This document shows, one piece after another, positions 1 to 7,986 of a DNA stretch of 64,000 bases (its first letter is position 1; each line of letters starts with the position of its first letter). This DNA comes from Niabella aurantiaca DSM 17617 (GTDB taxonomy: Bacteria > Bacteroidota > Bacteroidia > Chitinophagales > Chitinophagaceae). The notes below the pieces were generated by a model, which was not told where the DNA came from, did not search any database, and saw only the letters and a list, made by a program, of their open reading frames with translations. Where the stretch lies: assembly GCF_000374125.1 (NCBI RefSeq), contig NZ_KB893629.1:62001-126000 (forward strand), read 5' to 3'. The position numbers and the translations under genes are program-made.

Positions 1-318
1 TTACTTTCTGTGATAAGAACGTTTATGATGATCATGCTTCCGATGGCTGTGCTTATAGTATTTCTTAGCATGGCCCGGAGGCATGTGCCGGTAATAGCGG
101 TGCCCATAATAGCTGGTGTAGCGGTGCCTGGGTACATAATGCCGGTGATAACTGCTTTTGTAGCCTGAAGAGTAATATACTACAGCGGTAGGGCGGTAAT
201 ACGGGCTTCTTGTGTATGTTTTATAATATTTTTTACTGTGCCTGTAATGTTGCGCATCTGCCCGGGAAGCTCCAAAAATCAAAAGCACGAATGTCAGCAT
301 GACCAGTTTCATCTTCAT
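1..318 (-). CDS. Small secreted His/Tyr/Lys-rich protein, function unknown
   Basis: A 105-residue protein with a clear N-terminal signal peptide (Lys-Met-Lys, a hydrophobic run, then Ala-Asp-Ala-Gln near residue 22). The mature part is very basic and almost wholly His, Tyr, Arg, Lys and Ser, with HYRH, HRHY and HHK clusters. It has no Cys and no recognisable domain. Such composition suggests a periplasmic or surface protein that binds metal or polyanions, but that is only inference from composition. The start is the first ATG; a second ATG two codons later is equally possible. It is transcribed in the same direction as the ABC exporter upstream, with about 100 bp between them. That gap holds a 10-bp inverted repeat (352-361 and 391-400). 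Confidence 0.7.
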   Translation of the reverse strand: MKMKLVMLTFVLLIFGASRADAQHYRHSKKYYKTYTRSPYYRPTAVVYYSSGYKSSYHRHYVPRHRYTSYYGHRYYRHMPPGHAKKYYKHSHRKHDHHKRSYHRK

Positions 319-414
319 AAAGATCTCATTTAGGGATGTTGATTAAAAATGTTTTCATTAAATAAGACGATAAACTTACGCTAACGCCTGTTAATGAAAA
401 TTAAATATTTGAGA

Positions 415-2217
415 TCATTGAAACGACTTTGCGATCCGGGCGAGGTTCAGGCTGCGTGCGGCGGCATTGAAGATCTCCCGGTAAGGACCATTGTGTGTAA
501 TCAGCTGTTCATGTGTGCCGTTTTCCACTACCTGTCCCTGCTTCAGAACATAAATCATGTCTGCATCTACGATCTGCGAGATGGAATGCGAAATGATGAC
601 CACGGTACGATTCTGCTTGATGGCATCCAAACTGTTTTTAATTTGCTCCGTTGCAATGGCATCGAGGCTGGCCGTTGGCTCATCAAGGAAAATAACCGGC
701 GGGTCTTTTAAGAACAGCCGGGCAATGGCAATGCGTTGCTGTTGCCCGCCGCTTAGAGATTGTGCTTCATTTTCATATTGCTGCGGCAGCTCCATGATCT
801 GGTCATGCAGGTAAGCCTTCTTTGCCGCGCGGATGATTTCTTCTTTTGTTGCATTCATTTTGCCATAGCGGATGTTGTCTTCAATAGAGCCTTTGAAGAT
901 ATGGTTCTTTTGAAGCACCAGGCCGATCTCGTCCCGCAGCATATGATTGTCATATTCGCGAAGGAGCACGCCATCCAGTAAGATGCTCCCGTTATCGGGT
1001 GCGTAAAATTTGTTCAGCAGGTTCAGGATGGTGCTTTTACCGGCGCCGCTCAGGCCCACCAGCGCTGTTGTTTTCCCGTTTTCTATTTTTAAGCTTACGT
1101 CGTGCAGCGCTTTTGTTCCGTTGGGATAGGTAAAGTTTACATGACGCATTTCAAAGCCGCCTTTGACCACTTCTTCTTTATACGTTCCCCGCTGTTCCGT
1201 TTCTTCCGTGGCATCCAGTATCTGAAAATAAGCTTCCGCATAAACAAAGGCATCATTTACTTCGTCGTAGATCCGGTGCAGCTGGCGGATCGGGGCCGAT
1301 ACATTATTGAATAGCATGATGTGCAACATGATGGCGCCAATGCTGATCTGATGACCAAGAACGAGATAGGTGGTCAAGATGATGATGAGGACCACTCCGA
1401 TCTGTTCAATAAATGATTTGATGCCATCATACCGGAAATTGGTCTTACGTGTATAGAGCTGATCCTGTGTAAGCTGGTCCTGTATCTCCAGTTGCTTTTT
1501 TTCTTCGTAGGATTCCCGCACAAAGCTTTTGATGACCGTGATGGATTCGATCAGGTTCGGCAGGCCGTTGTTCTTGTTTTCCCTTCCCCGGCGCAATTGC
1601 CGGCGCACTCCCTGTAATCTTTTTGCCTGCCGGGCGCTTACATAAAAATAAGCGGGCAGGATCACGGTGGCCACCAGGCCTACATACAGGTTGGCCGCAT
1701 ACATGATGATCAGTGCCAGCAGCGCATTGGAGAATAAGGGTAAAATATCGATAAAAAAATTCTGTACCAGCCGGGTCAAACTTTCCACGCCCCTGTCGAT
1801 CCTCGTTTGCAGCCGGCCCGACTGGTTTTCGGGGGCAGCATAAAACGCCATTCCGTAAGTGAGTATTTTTTCGATGGCCGCCTGCGACAGGCGGTTGCTC
1901 ACCTGGATCCGGATCTTTTCGCCATAAAATTTCTGACCAAACTGGATAAAAATGTTTACCAGTTCCTTCGCAAAAAGAATGATGGAAATATACAACAGCA
2001 GGGATAAGCCCTCCTGCATCGGGTCGGACTTTTGCAACAATGCATCCACATGGTCTACCGTGTACTTCAGGATCAGCGGATTGACCTGCGCCGTAAGGGA
2101 CCCGACAAGGGTGAGCAATAAGGTCCCGAAAACGAGGGTCCGGTAAGGTTTTACAAATGGCCATAGCTGCCGTACGATGTTGGCCAGGTTCAGCGTTTTT
2201 GTAAAGGGTTTGGACAT
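415..2217 (-). CDS. ABC exporter, fused permease and ATPase (type IV/MsbA-like)
   Basis: A 600-residue half-transporter. The first ~330 residues form the ABC transmembrane domain with about six membrane segments, the first at 'FGTLLLTLVGSL'. The ATPase follows, with Walker A GLSGAGKST near residue 388, the signature LSGGQ near 488, Walker B VIFLDEPTASLD just after it, and an H-loop His in 'VVIISHS'. Proteins of this type homodimerise in the inner membrane and export lipids, peptides or drugs; the substrate cannot be told here. An open frame extends 87 codons upstream, but that part is the translation of a tandem repeat and lacks protein-like sequence, so I place the start at the ATG before SKPFTKT. 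There is no obvious partner gene. Confidence 0.9.
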   Translation of the reverse strand: MSKPFTKTLNLANIVRQLWPFVKPYRTLVFGTLLLTLVGSLTAQVNPLILKYTVDHVDALLQKSDPMQEGLSLLLYISIILFAKELVNIFIQFGQKFYGEKIRIQVSNRLSQAAIEKILTYGMAFYAAPENQSGRLQTRIDRGVESLTRLVQNFFIDILPLFSNALLALIIMYAANLYVGLVATVILPAYFYVSARQAKRLQGVRRQLRRGRENKNNGLPNLIESITVIKSFVRESYEEKKQLEIQDQLTQDQLYTRKTNFRYDGIKSFIEQIGVVLIIILTTYLVLGHQISIGAIMLHIMLFNNVSAPIRQLHRIYDEVNDAFVYAEAYFQILDATEETEQRGTYKEEVVKGGFEMRHVNFTYPNGTKALHDVSLKIENGKTTALVGLSGAGKSTILNLLNKFYAPDNGSILLDGVLLREYDNHMLRDEIGLVLQKNHIFKGSIEDNIRYGKMNATKEEIIRAAKKAYLHDQIMELPQQYENEAQSLSGGQQQRIAIARLFLKDPPVIFLDEPTASLDAIATEQIKNSLDAIKQNRTVVIISHSISQIVDADMIYVLKQGQVVENGTHEQLITHNGPYREIFNAAARSLNLARIAKSFQ

Positions 2218-2245
2218 AGTGGAATGGAGTGAGATATATTGGAGA

Positions 2246-2310
2246 GTGAAAAGTTTGAAGTGAAAAGTTTGAAGTGAAAAGTGTAATGTGAAATGTTTGA
2301 AGTGAGATGT
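2246..2310 (-). repeat. Heptad-periodic tandem repeat in the ABC exporter leader
   Basis: Four 14-bp units (two identical, GTGAAAAGTTTGAA on the plus strand, then two variants) plus a partial fifth lie end to end. Read on the coding strand of the exporter they resolve into 7-bp words of the type TTCAAAC / TTTTCAC. The array ends about 28 nt before the exporter ATG, in its presumed promoter or leader. A related heptad series lies directly before the gene at 29365. Confidence 0.85.
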
Positions 2311-2522
2311 ATTTTTGATCCTGTAAAGAACTGCTGGCTCCGGTGAACGGGTGTGCCGGTATCGTATTCTGGCGCTTCTTATACTGCTGATAACGGACCG
2401 GGGCCGGAAGAACACATCCGGACGGACCTTGCAACTCCGTTGTTCTGTACACCACAGCCAGCCCGGTAAAGATCTCATAGCCCGTTACGCACAGGGATCC
2501 GGATATTTAGACGACAAAAAAA

Positions 2523-3698
2523 TTATAACCGTTCGATAATCCCGGCTATTCCCTGTCCGCCGCCCACACAGGCTGTAACCAACCCGTATTTTTTGTCAAG
2601 CCGCTTCAGGTCGCCCAGGATCTGTATGGTGAGTTTACAGCCGGTGCAGCCCAGCGGGTGCCCCAGTGCAATGGCGCCGCCGTTGATGTTCACCTTCTCC
2701 GGATCCAGCTTTGCTTCGCGGATCACGGCCAGGCTCTGTGCTGCAAATGCCTCGTTCAGCTCAATGAGATCCATATCATCCAATGCCAGTCCGGCCCTGC
2801 TTATGGCTTTGGGAATGGCGGCTACCGGCCCGATGCCCATGATGCGCGGAGGCACTCCGGCAACAGCGCTCGCAACCAGTCTGCCAATGGGTTTCAGCTG
2901 CAGTTCCTTCACCATGTTTTCGCCCATTACCACCACAAAGGCCGCACCGTCGCTGGTTTGCGATGAGTTACCTGCGGTTACCACTCCATTGGCGGCAAAT
3001 ACGGGTTTCAGTTTTTGCAATGCCTCCGGCGACGTATCCGGCCGGGGGCCTTCATCGGTATCTACTGTGAATTTTTTTACCTGGCGTTTTCCATCTTCGC
3101 CGGCATATACTTCTTCCACTTCCACCGGGAGGATCCCTTCCTTAAAATACCCGTTCTGTATGGCATTGATGGCTTTCTGGTGCGACTGATAGCTGAACAT
3201 ATCTGCTGCTTCGCGGGTGATATTGAATTCTTTGGACACTGCTTCCGCCGTCAGCCCCATATTCAGGTAATAGTCCGGATCATCGCTGGCGATAGCATAG
3301 GAGGGGACCGTTTTCCAGCCGGACGCGGGTACCATGCTCATGCTTTCCGTTCCTCCTGCAATGATGCAATCGGCCTGGCCGGTACGGATCTTGGCGGTGG
3401 CCATGGCGATGGTCTCCAGGCCTGAAGCGCAATACCGGTTAACAGTCGCGCCCGGAACTTCGATACCCAGGGCGCGGGCGGAGATGATGCGGCCCACCTG
3501 CAATCCCTGTTCTGCTTCCGGAACAGCGTTGCCCACCAGCACGTCGTCTACCCGCCTGGGCTCCAGTTGGGGGATCGATGCCATTAATCCTTTGATCACC
3601 GTAATGGCAAGATCGTCCGGACGGTAAAAGCGGAACCCGCCTTTTTTGGCTTTACCTACTGCGGTCCGGTAACCGGCTACTATGTATGCTTCCTGCAT
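2523..3698 (-). CDS. Acetyl-CoA C-acyltransferase (thiolase)
   Basis: A 391-residue thiolase of normal family length. The nucleophilic Cys is Cys90 in 'NRYCASGLE', the catalytic His is His347 in 'ALGHPLGCTG', and the second active Cys is Cys377 in 'ACVGGGQG'. It cleaves 3-ketoacyl-CoA with CoA to acetyl-CoA and a shortened acyl-CoA, or runs in reverse. Motifs fit the degradative FadA/AtoB branch but do not settle chain-length preference. No 3-hydroxyacyl-CoA dehydrogenase lies next to it, so it is not in a classical fadBA pair here. It starts at the ATG at 3698, about 50 nt downstream of a TATATTTG promoter word. Confidence 0.93.
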   Translation of the reverse strand: MQEAYIVAGYRTAVGKAKKGGFRFYRPDDLAITVIKGLMASIPQLEPRRVDDVLVGNAVPEAEQGLQVGRIISARALGIEVPGATVNRYCASGLETIAMATAKIRTGQADCIIAGGTESMSMVPASGWKTVPSYAIASDDPDYYLNMGLTAEAVSKEFNITREAADMFSYQSHQKAINAIQNGYFKEGILPVEVEEVYAGEDGKRQVKKFTVDTDEGPRPDTSPEALQKLKPVFAANGVVTAGNSSQTSDGAAFVVVMGENMVKELQLKPIGRLVASAVAGVPPRIMGIGPVAAIPKAISRAGLALDDMDLIELNEAFAAQSLAVIREAKLDPEKVNINGGAIALGHPLGCTGCKLTIQILGDLKRLDKKYGLVTACVGGGQGIAGIIERL

Positions 3699-3749
3699 GG
3701 CTGTATTTTTTATGCTGTAAAAAATAGTTGTTTATGCAACTTTTGTGAT

Positions 3750-3757
3750 CAAATATA
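3750..3757 (-). promoter_or_regulatory. -7 promoter word TATATTTG before the thiolase gene
   Basis: On the minus strand this is an exact match to the Bacteroidota -7 consensus TAnnTTTG. It lies about 50 nt before the thiolase ATG, but no TTTG stands at the usual -33 distance. The rest of the 329-bp gap 3699-4027 holds a small GTTG/CAAC hairpin (3727-3740), C- and G-rich sequence with no open frame of interest, and the promoter of the regulator gene on the other strand. Confidence 0.45.
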
Positions 3758-3966
3758 ATCAATTTTCAAAATACCGCAAGGGTCGCCGGAGCGACGGATG
3801 CATCAATGTGCGCAATAAGATCCTCAGTTCAAACTGCAGCCGATAGCTCCTGTGCACTATTTAGCGCCGGAAAGCCTTCAGAAGACCCCGGCGGCTTTAA
3901 ATTTATGTGACCCCCCCTGGGGTTGCAGGCTTGTGCCCGCAGAAATTTGATTTTTTATGCATTTTT

Positions 3967-4010
3967 TTTTGATATTTTGCGTCTTTTTGCTGTTTTACTA
4001 TTTATCTTTA
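3967..4010 (+). promoter_or_regulatory. Promoter and candidate operator of regulator A
   Basis: TTTG words recur at 3968-3990 (TTTGATA, TTTGCGTC, TTTGCTG) with 8- to 10-bp steps, followed by TATCTTTA at 4003-4010, a one-base variant of the -7 consensus TAnnTTTG. The GTG start follows 18 nt later. The paralogous regulator at 16241 has the same TATCTTTA word and a longer series of TTTGC words, which supports a shared operator. Confidence 0.5.
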
Positions 4011-4027
4011 GGAATAAATTAACGATT

Positions 4028-4777
4028 GTGTTAAAGAAAGAACGGCAGGCATATATTCTCCATCGGCTGGATCTGCACAATAAGGTATTGAGTGCCAAGC
4101 TCTGCGTAGATATGAAGGTTTCTGAGGACACGGTTCGCAGAGACCTGCAGGAACTTTCGGAAGCAGGCCGGCTGATCAAGGTACACGGAGGTGCATTGTC
4201 ACTGGCCTTCAATGAAGTACATTTTAATGCGAGCCCGGTATATTCCCAAACACAGAAAGCGGTCATTGCCCAGAAAGTGATCGGACTGCTCAAAGAGAAT
4301 ATGTATGTGCTGACGAGCGGTGGCACCACGATCATTGAGATGGCCAAACGGCTTCCGCCCCAGCTGCGGGCAACGTTTATTACGGGGAGCATCCCGGTGC
4401 TGAGCGCCTATATTGCGCATCCGAACATCAACGTGGTGGTAGTGGGGGATAAGGTTAACAAAGAATCCAAGATCACTGTGGGCGCCAGTGCGATAGCGAA
4501 GATCCGGGAAGTGAATGCGGATCTGTGCATCCTGGGTACGAATGCCATTGACCTGCGCCGGGGGATCACGGACAGCGACTGGGAAGTGGTGGAGCTGAAG
4601 AAGGCGATGGTGGCAGCTTCTGCCCGGACCGCCTGCCTGACGATTGCGGAAAAGCTGAACTCATTTGAAGCATTGCAGGTCTGCGAACTGAAACAGATCG
4701 ATTATCTGATAACAGAATTAGACCCCACCGACAAATTACTGCAACCCTACGTAAGGGCGGGTGTGACGGTTTTATAG
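4028..4777 (+). CDS. DeoR/GlpR-family sugar-responsive regulator A
   Basis: A 249-residue regulator. Residues ~5-58 form the DeoR winged helix, with recognition helix 'SEDTVRRDLQELSEAGRLI' and 'VHGGA' after it. The remainder is the DeoR sensor domain, which in this family binds a phosphorylated sugar ('LTSGGTT', 'GDKVNKES', 'LGTNAID'). The start is GTG at 4028 (then LKKERQ), chosen because the paralogue at 16241 begins at the matching codon; the longer in-frame extension is hydrophobic low-quality sequence. It sits 24 bp before a SusC gene and probably controls the SusCD pair. It is about 80% identical by eye to regulator B, so the two may cross-regulate. Confidence 0.9.
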   Translation: MLKKERQAYILHRLDLHNKVLSAKLCVDMKVSEDTVRRDLQELSEAGRLIKVHGGALSLAFNEVHFNASPVYSQTQKAVIAQKVIGLLKENMYVLTSGGTTIIEMAKRLPPQLRATFITGSIPVLSAYIAHPNINVVVVGDKVNKESKITVGASAIAKIREVNADLCILGTNAIDLRRGITDSDWEVVELKKAMVAASARTACLTIAEKLNSFEALQVCELKQIDYLITELDPTDKLLQPYVRAGVTVL

Positions 4778-4801
4778 TTTAATAATTAAAAGCACGATGA
4801 T

Positions 4802-7800
4802 ATGAGAAAATTAACGCAAAGGTTATTGCTGGTGTTCGCTTTAACGGCGTTCTTCGTATGCGGTGGTCATGCGCAATCGCGGACCATTACCGGAACCGTT
4901 TACGACGAGGGCGACACGCCACTGCCAGGTGTAACCATTACAGTAGCCGGATCCAATAATTCGGTGATGTCAGATGATGCCGGTAATTTTTCGATCCGGG
5001 CGGCCGGTACCAATATGCTGAGCTTTTCTTCCGTTGGGTTTATTGCCCAGGAAGTGCAGGTTGGCAATCAGTCACAGATCACCGTACACCTGGTGAAACG
5101 GGATCGCAGCCTGGAAGAAGTAGTGGTAACCGCCCTCGGCATTAAAAGAGAGCGCAAGGCATTGGGGTATTCGGTTACCGACCTGAGCTCGACGGAACTG
5201 ATGAAGAATAAAAACACCAATATCGTTAATTCTTTAGCAGGTAAAGTGCCCGGTGTGAACATTACGCAATTCAGCGGTTCTGCAGGCGCCGGTGCCTCCA
5301 TCACCATCCGTGGCGGTAATTCTACATCGGAGGGCCGGCAGAATCAGCCTTTGTTTGTGATCGATGGGGTTATATATGACAACTCCACTACGGTGACGGG
5401 TAATACAGGTACCGATGGTATGTCGCGCAGCAATACAAGTTACTCCAACCGTATCATGGATATTAACCCTGAGGATATTGAAAGCCTGTCTGTGCTGAAA
5501 GGCGCAGCAGCAGCAGCTTTGTACGGATCAAGGGCGGCTGATGGTGCGGTGATCATTACCACAAAGAAAGGTGCGGAAGGCCGGGTAACGGTTAGCGTAA
5601 ACAGCAAGCTAAGCACGTCCTGGGCAAATAAGCTGCCCGAGGCCCAAACCGTATTTGGCAACGGCTCTTATTCCAGCAATGGTGTTTTCAGCGATCTGAA
5701 CTATAGCAGCTGGGGGTTGAAAATACCTGCCGACAGCGCGGTATACGATAATATTGGTAATTTCTTTCAAAACGGCCTGGTGTACGATAATAACGTAAAT
5801 GTGTCCGGAGGCACCAAAAACAGCTCTTTTTATTTATCGGGGTCCAACTTTGATCAAAAGGGCATTGTTCCCGGTACAAAGTATAATAAGACCACTTTTC
5901 GGTTTAACGGTGAACAAAAATACGGGAACCTGACACTGAATGCTAATGTGGCCTATTCCATAGCCAATACGGACAGAACCTTAACGACGGCCGGCCTGTA
6001 CAGCGGTGGCGGCAACGGAACAATGGGGGCCTTATACGGCTGGCCCCAGGTATTTGACATACGGCGTTACATAAATGAAGACGGAACACAATACCGCAGG
6101 TTTGCCGAAACGCAGAGCCTGGAAGATGATATCGATAATCCGTACTGGATCATCAACCAGGACGAACTGACATCCCAAACGAAACGCTTTACCGGGGGCC
6201 TAAACGGTAGTTATAAAATTACGGACTGGTGGGATGTTGTAGGACGTTTGGGTTACGATCAGTACACCACCAGGGATTATACCTACATTGCCCCGGGCTC
6301 TGCCGTAATACCACTGTATCAGAACGGGCGTTTGAGCAAGACCATGTCCGACTATACCTATATTTCAACAACTGTAATGAGTAACTTTCATAAAACATTC
6401 GGCGATTTTGATACACGACTGATGTTGGGTACTACTTCCGAAAGTACGGAATGGCTCAGCCAGAACCATTGGGGATACAACTTTATAACGGCCGGTACGA
6501 TCAGTTTGGCTAATATCGGGGAGGAGAACAAACGTTTTACGGATGGAACAACAAGAAAACGGTTAGTAGGGGCTTATGGCGAAATCGGCTTGTCCTATAA
6601 GAACATTGCATTCATTACAGCAACCGGGCGTAACGACTGGTCGTCTACATTGCCGGTAGCAAACCGGTCTTATTTTTATCCATCGCTTAGCGGATCCTTT
6701 GTATTTACAGAATTGTTGCCAAAGAATCATATCCTTTCTTTTGGTAAGGTGAGGGCAAGCTGGGCGCAGGTAGGTAAGGATGCCAACGCCTATGCTACCA
6801 ATACGTATGTGTGGCCCCCGTACACCATTGGCTCGTTCATTGCGGTGGGAAATCAGTGGGCAGCCGGTAATCCAATATTAAAGCCGGAGATCCAGGATTC
6901 ATGGGAAATAGGAGGAGAGTTCAGATTCCTGAACGGGCGTATCGGGTTGGATTATACCTATTACCATAGCCAGACGAAGAACCAAATCGGACAGCCGAGG
7001 CTAGCCCAGTCCGGCGGGTTTATTTTCAGTACCCTCAATTCCGGAACGGTTATCAACAAGGGGATGGAAATAGCCCTTACCGGCAAACCGGTTGTACAAA
7101 AAGATTTTGGATGGGAGTCCACACTTAATTTCTCTTACAACAAAGGCAGTCTGGGCGCCTTTATTCCGGGCATAGCTTATTTTTATCCTACGGATGCCCA
7201 GTTCGGAACCGTGCGGGCGGCGTCCATTCCCAATGGCGGAGCCTTCCTTGCCATGATCGGCCGGCGTGTAATGCGTGAAACCGATGCCGATGGCAAAGAG
7301 ATCGAAAACGGACGGTATAAGGTAGACCCGACAACCGGTCAGTACCTGTTGTCATCCACTGCTAATGACCAGGTCGTTGGTAACCGTGAGCCTGATTATA
7401 TCGCCGGCTTTAATAATACATTCCGGTATAAAAGATTGATGTTGTCGTTCCTGCTCGATATCCGGAAAGGAGGAGATGTGTATAACGGTACAGAGTATGC
7501 AATGGTCACAAACGGCTTAAGCAAAAAAACCTTGCTGAACGATCGCCAGTCAGTTACCGTAACCGGGGTGAACAGCCAGACGGGTGCTGATTTTAGCCAG
7601 ACCTATAATGCAGATGAATCTTATACGATTGGCAGTACTACTTATTCAGGTGCGTATATGATTCAGCAATACTGGGCAAACTATGCAGCTAATTCCTTTA
7701 ATTTTATTACTTCGGTAAACTGGCTGAAACTGCGTTCCCTGTCATTGACATATGACTTTACTGATATGCTGAAAAACAAAAAAGTGATCAAGGGGCTTTC

Positions 7801-7966
7801 CGCAACAGCAGTTGGCACCAATTTGCTTACATGGACCAATTACAAGGGAATGGATCCTGAAGTGAGCGCGGCAGGCGGAACCGGTGGTTCGGGCTCTACG
7901 GGCATCGATTACCTGGGGGTGCCTGCAGTAGCAAGTTTCACATTCGGAATCAATGTTACGTTTTAA
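4802..7966 (+). CDS. SusC/RagA-type TonB-dependent outer-membrane transporter (module A)
   Basis: A 1054-residue SusC-like protein. It has a signal peptide cleaved near residue 25 ('GHAQS'), a carboxypeptidase-like domain at ~27-100, the SusC signature 'LEEVVVTALGIKR' at ~104-116, a plug with 'IVNSLAGKVPGVNI' at ~141-154 and 'VLKGAAAAALYGSRAADG', and a large beta-barrel ending in aromatic-rich strands ('SFTFGINVTF'). It imports oligosaccharides or other large nutrients using TonB energy, with SusD as the lid. The SusD partner starts 20 bp downstream. No degradative enzyme follows, so the substrate is unknown. It is shorter than its module B counterpart and clearly diverged from it. Confidence 0.96.
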   Translation: MRKLTQRLLLVFALTAFFVCGGHAQSRTITGTVYDEGDTPLPGVTITVAGSNNSVMSDDAGNFSIRAAGTNMLSFSSVGFIAQEVQVGNQSQITVHLVKRDRSLEEVVVTALGIKRERKALGYSVTDLSSTELMKNKNTNIVNSLAGKVPGVNITQFSGSAGAGASITIRGGNSTSEGRQNQPLFVIDGVIYDNSTTVTGNTGTDGMSRSNTSYSNRIMDINPEDIESLSVLKGAAAAALYGSRAADGAVIITTKKGAEGRVTVSVNSKLSTSWANKLPEAQTVFGNGSYSSNGVFSDLNYSSWGLKIPADSAVYDNIGNFFQNGLVYDNNVNVSGGTKNSSFYLSGSNFDQKGIVPGTKYNKTTFRFNGEQKYGNLTLNANVAYSIANTDRTLTTAGLYSGGGNGTMGALYGWPQVFDIRRYINEDGTQYRRFAETQSLEDDIDNPYWIINQDELTSQTKRFTGGLNGSYKITDWWDVVGRLGYDQYTTRDYTYIAPGSAVIPLYQNGRLSKTMSDYTYISTTVMSNFHKTFGDFDTRLMLGTTSESTEWLSQNHWGYNFITAGTISLANIGEENKRFTDGTTRKRLVGAYGEIGLSYKNIAFITATGRNDWSSTLPVANRSYFYPSLSGSFVFTELLPKNHILSFGKVRASWAQVGKDANAYATNTYVWPPYTIGSFIAVGNQWAAGNPILKPEIQDSWEIGGEFRFLNGRIGLDYTYYHSQTKNQIGQPRLAQSGGFIFSTLNSGTVINKGMEIALTGKPVVQKDFGWESTLNFSYNKGSLGAFIPGIAYFYPTDAQFGTVRAASIPNGGAFLAMIGRRVMRETDADGKEIENGRYKVDPTTGQYLLSSTANDQVVGNREPDYIAGFNNTFRYKRLMLSFLLDIRKGGDVYNGTEYAMVTNGLSKKTLLNDRQSVTVTGVNSQTGADFSQTYNADESYTIGSTTYSGAYMIQQYWANYAANSFNFITSVNWLKLRSLSLTYDFTDMLKNKKVIKGLSATAVGTNLLTWTNYKGMDPEVSAAGGTGGSGSTGIDYLGVPAVASFTFGINVTF

Positions 7967-7986
7967 TTAAAGAAAAAGGTTAAGTC

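Noticed and set aside
352-400. TTTTCATTAA / TTAATGAAAA inverted repeat between the first two genes
   Set aside because: A+T-only stem with a 29-base spacer; too weak for a terminator and without a known regulator.
2218-2478. 87-codon N-terminal extension of the ABC exporter frame
   Set aside because: It translates the tandem repeat and has no protein-like features; the ATG at 2217 begins a normal exporter.
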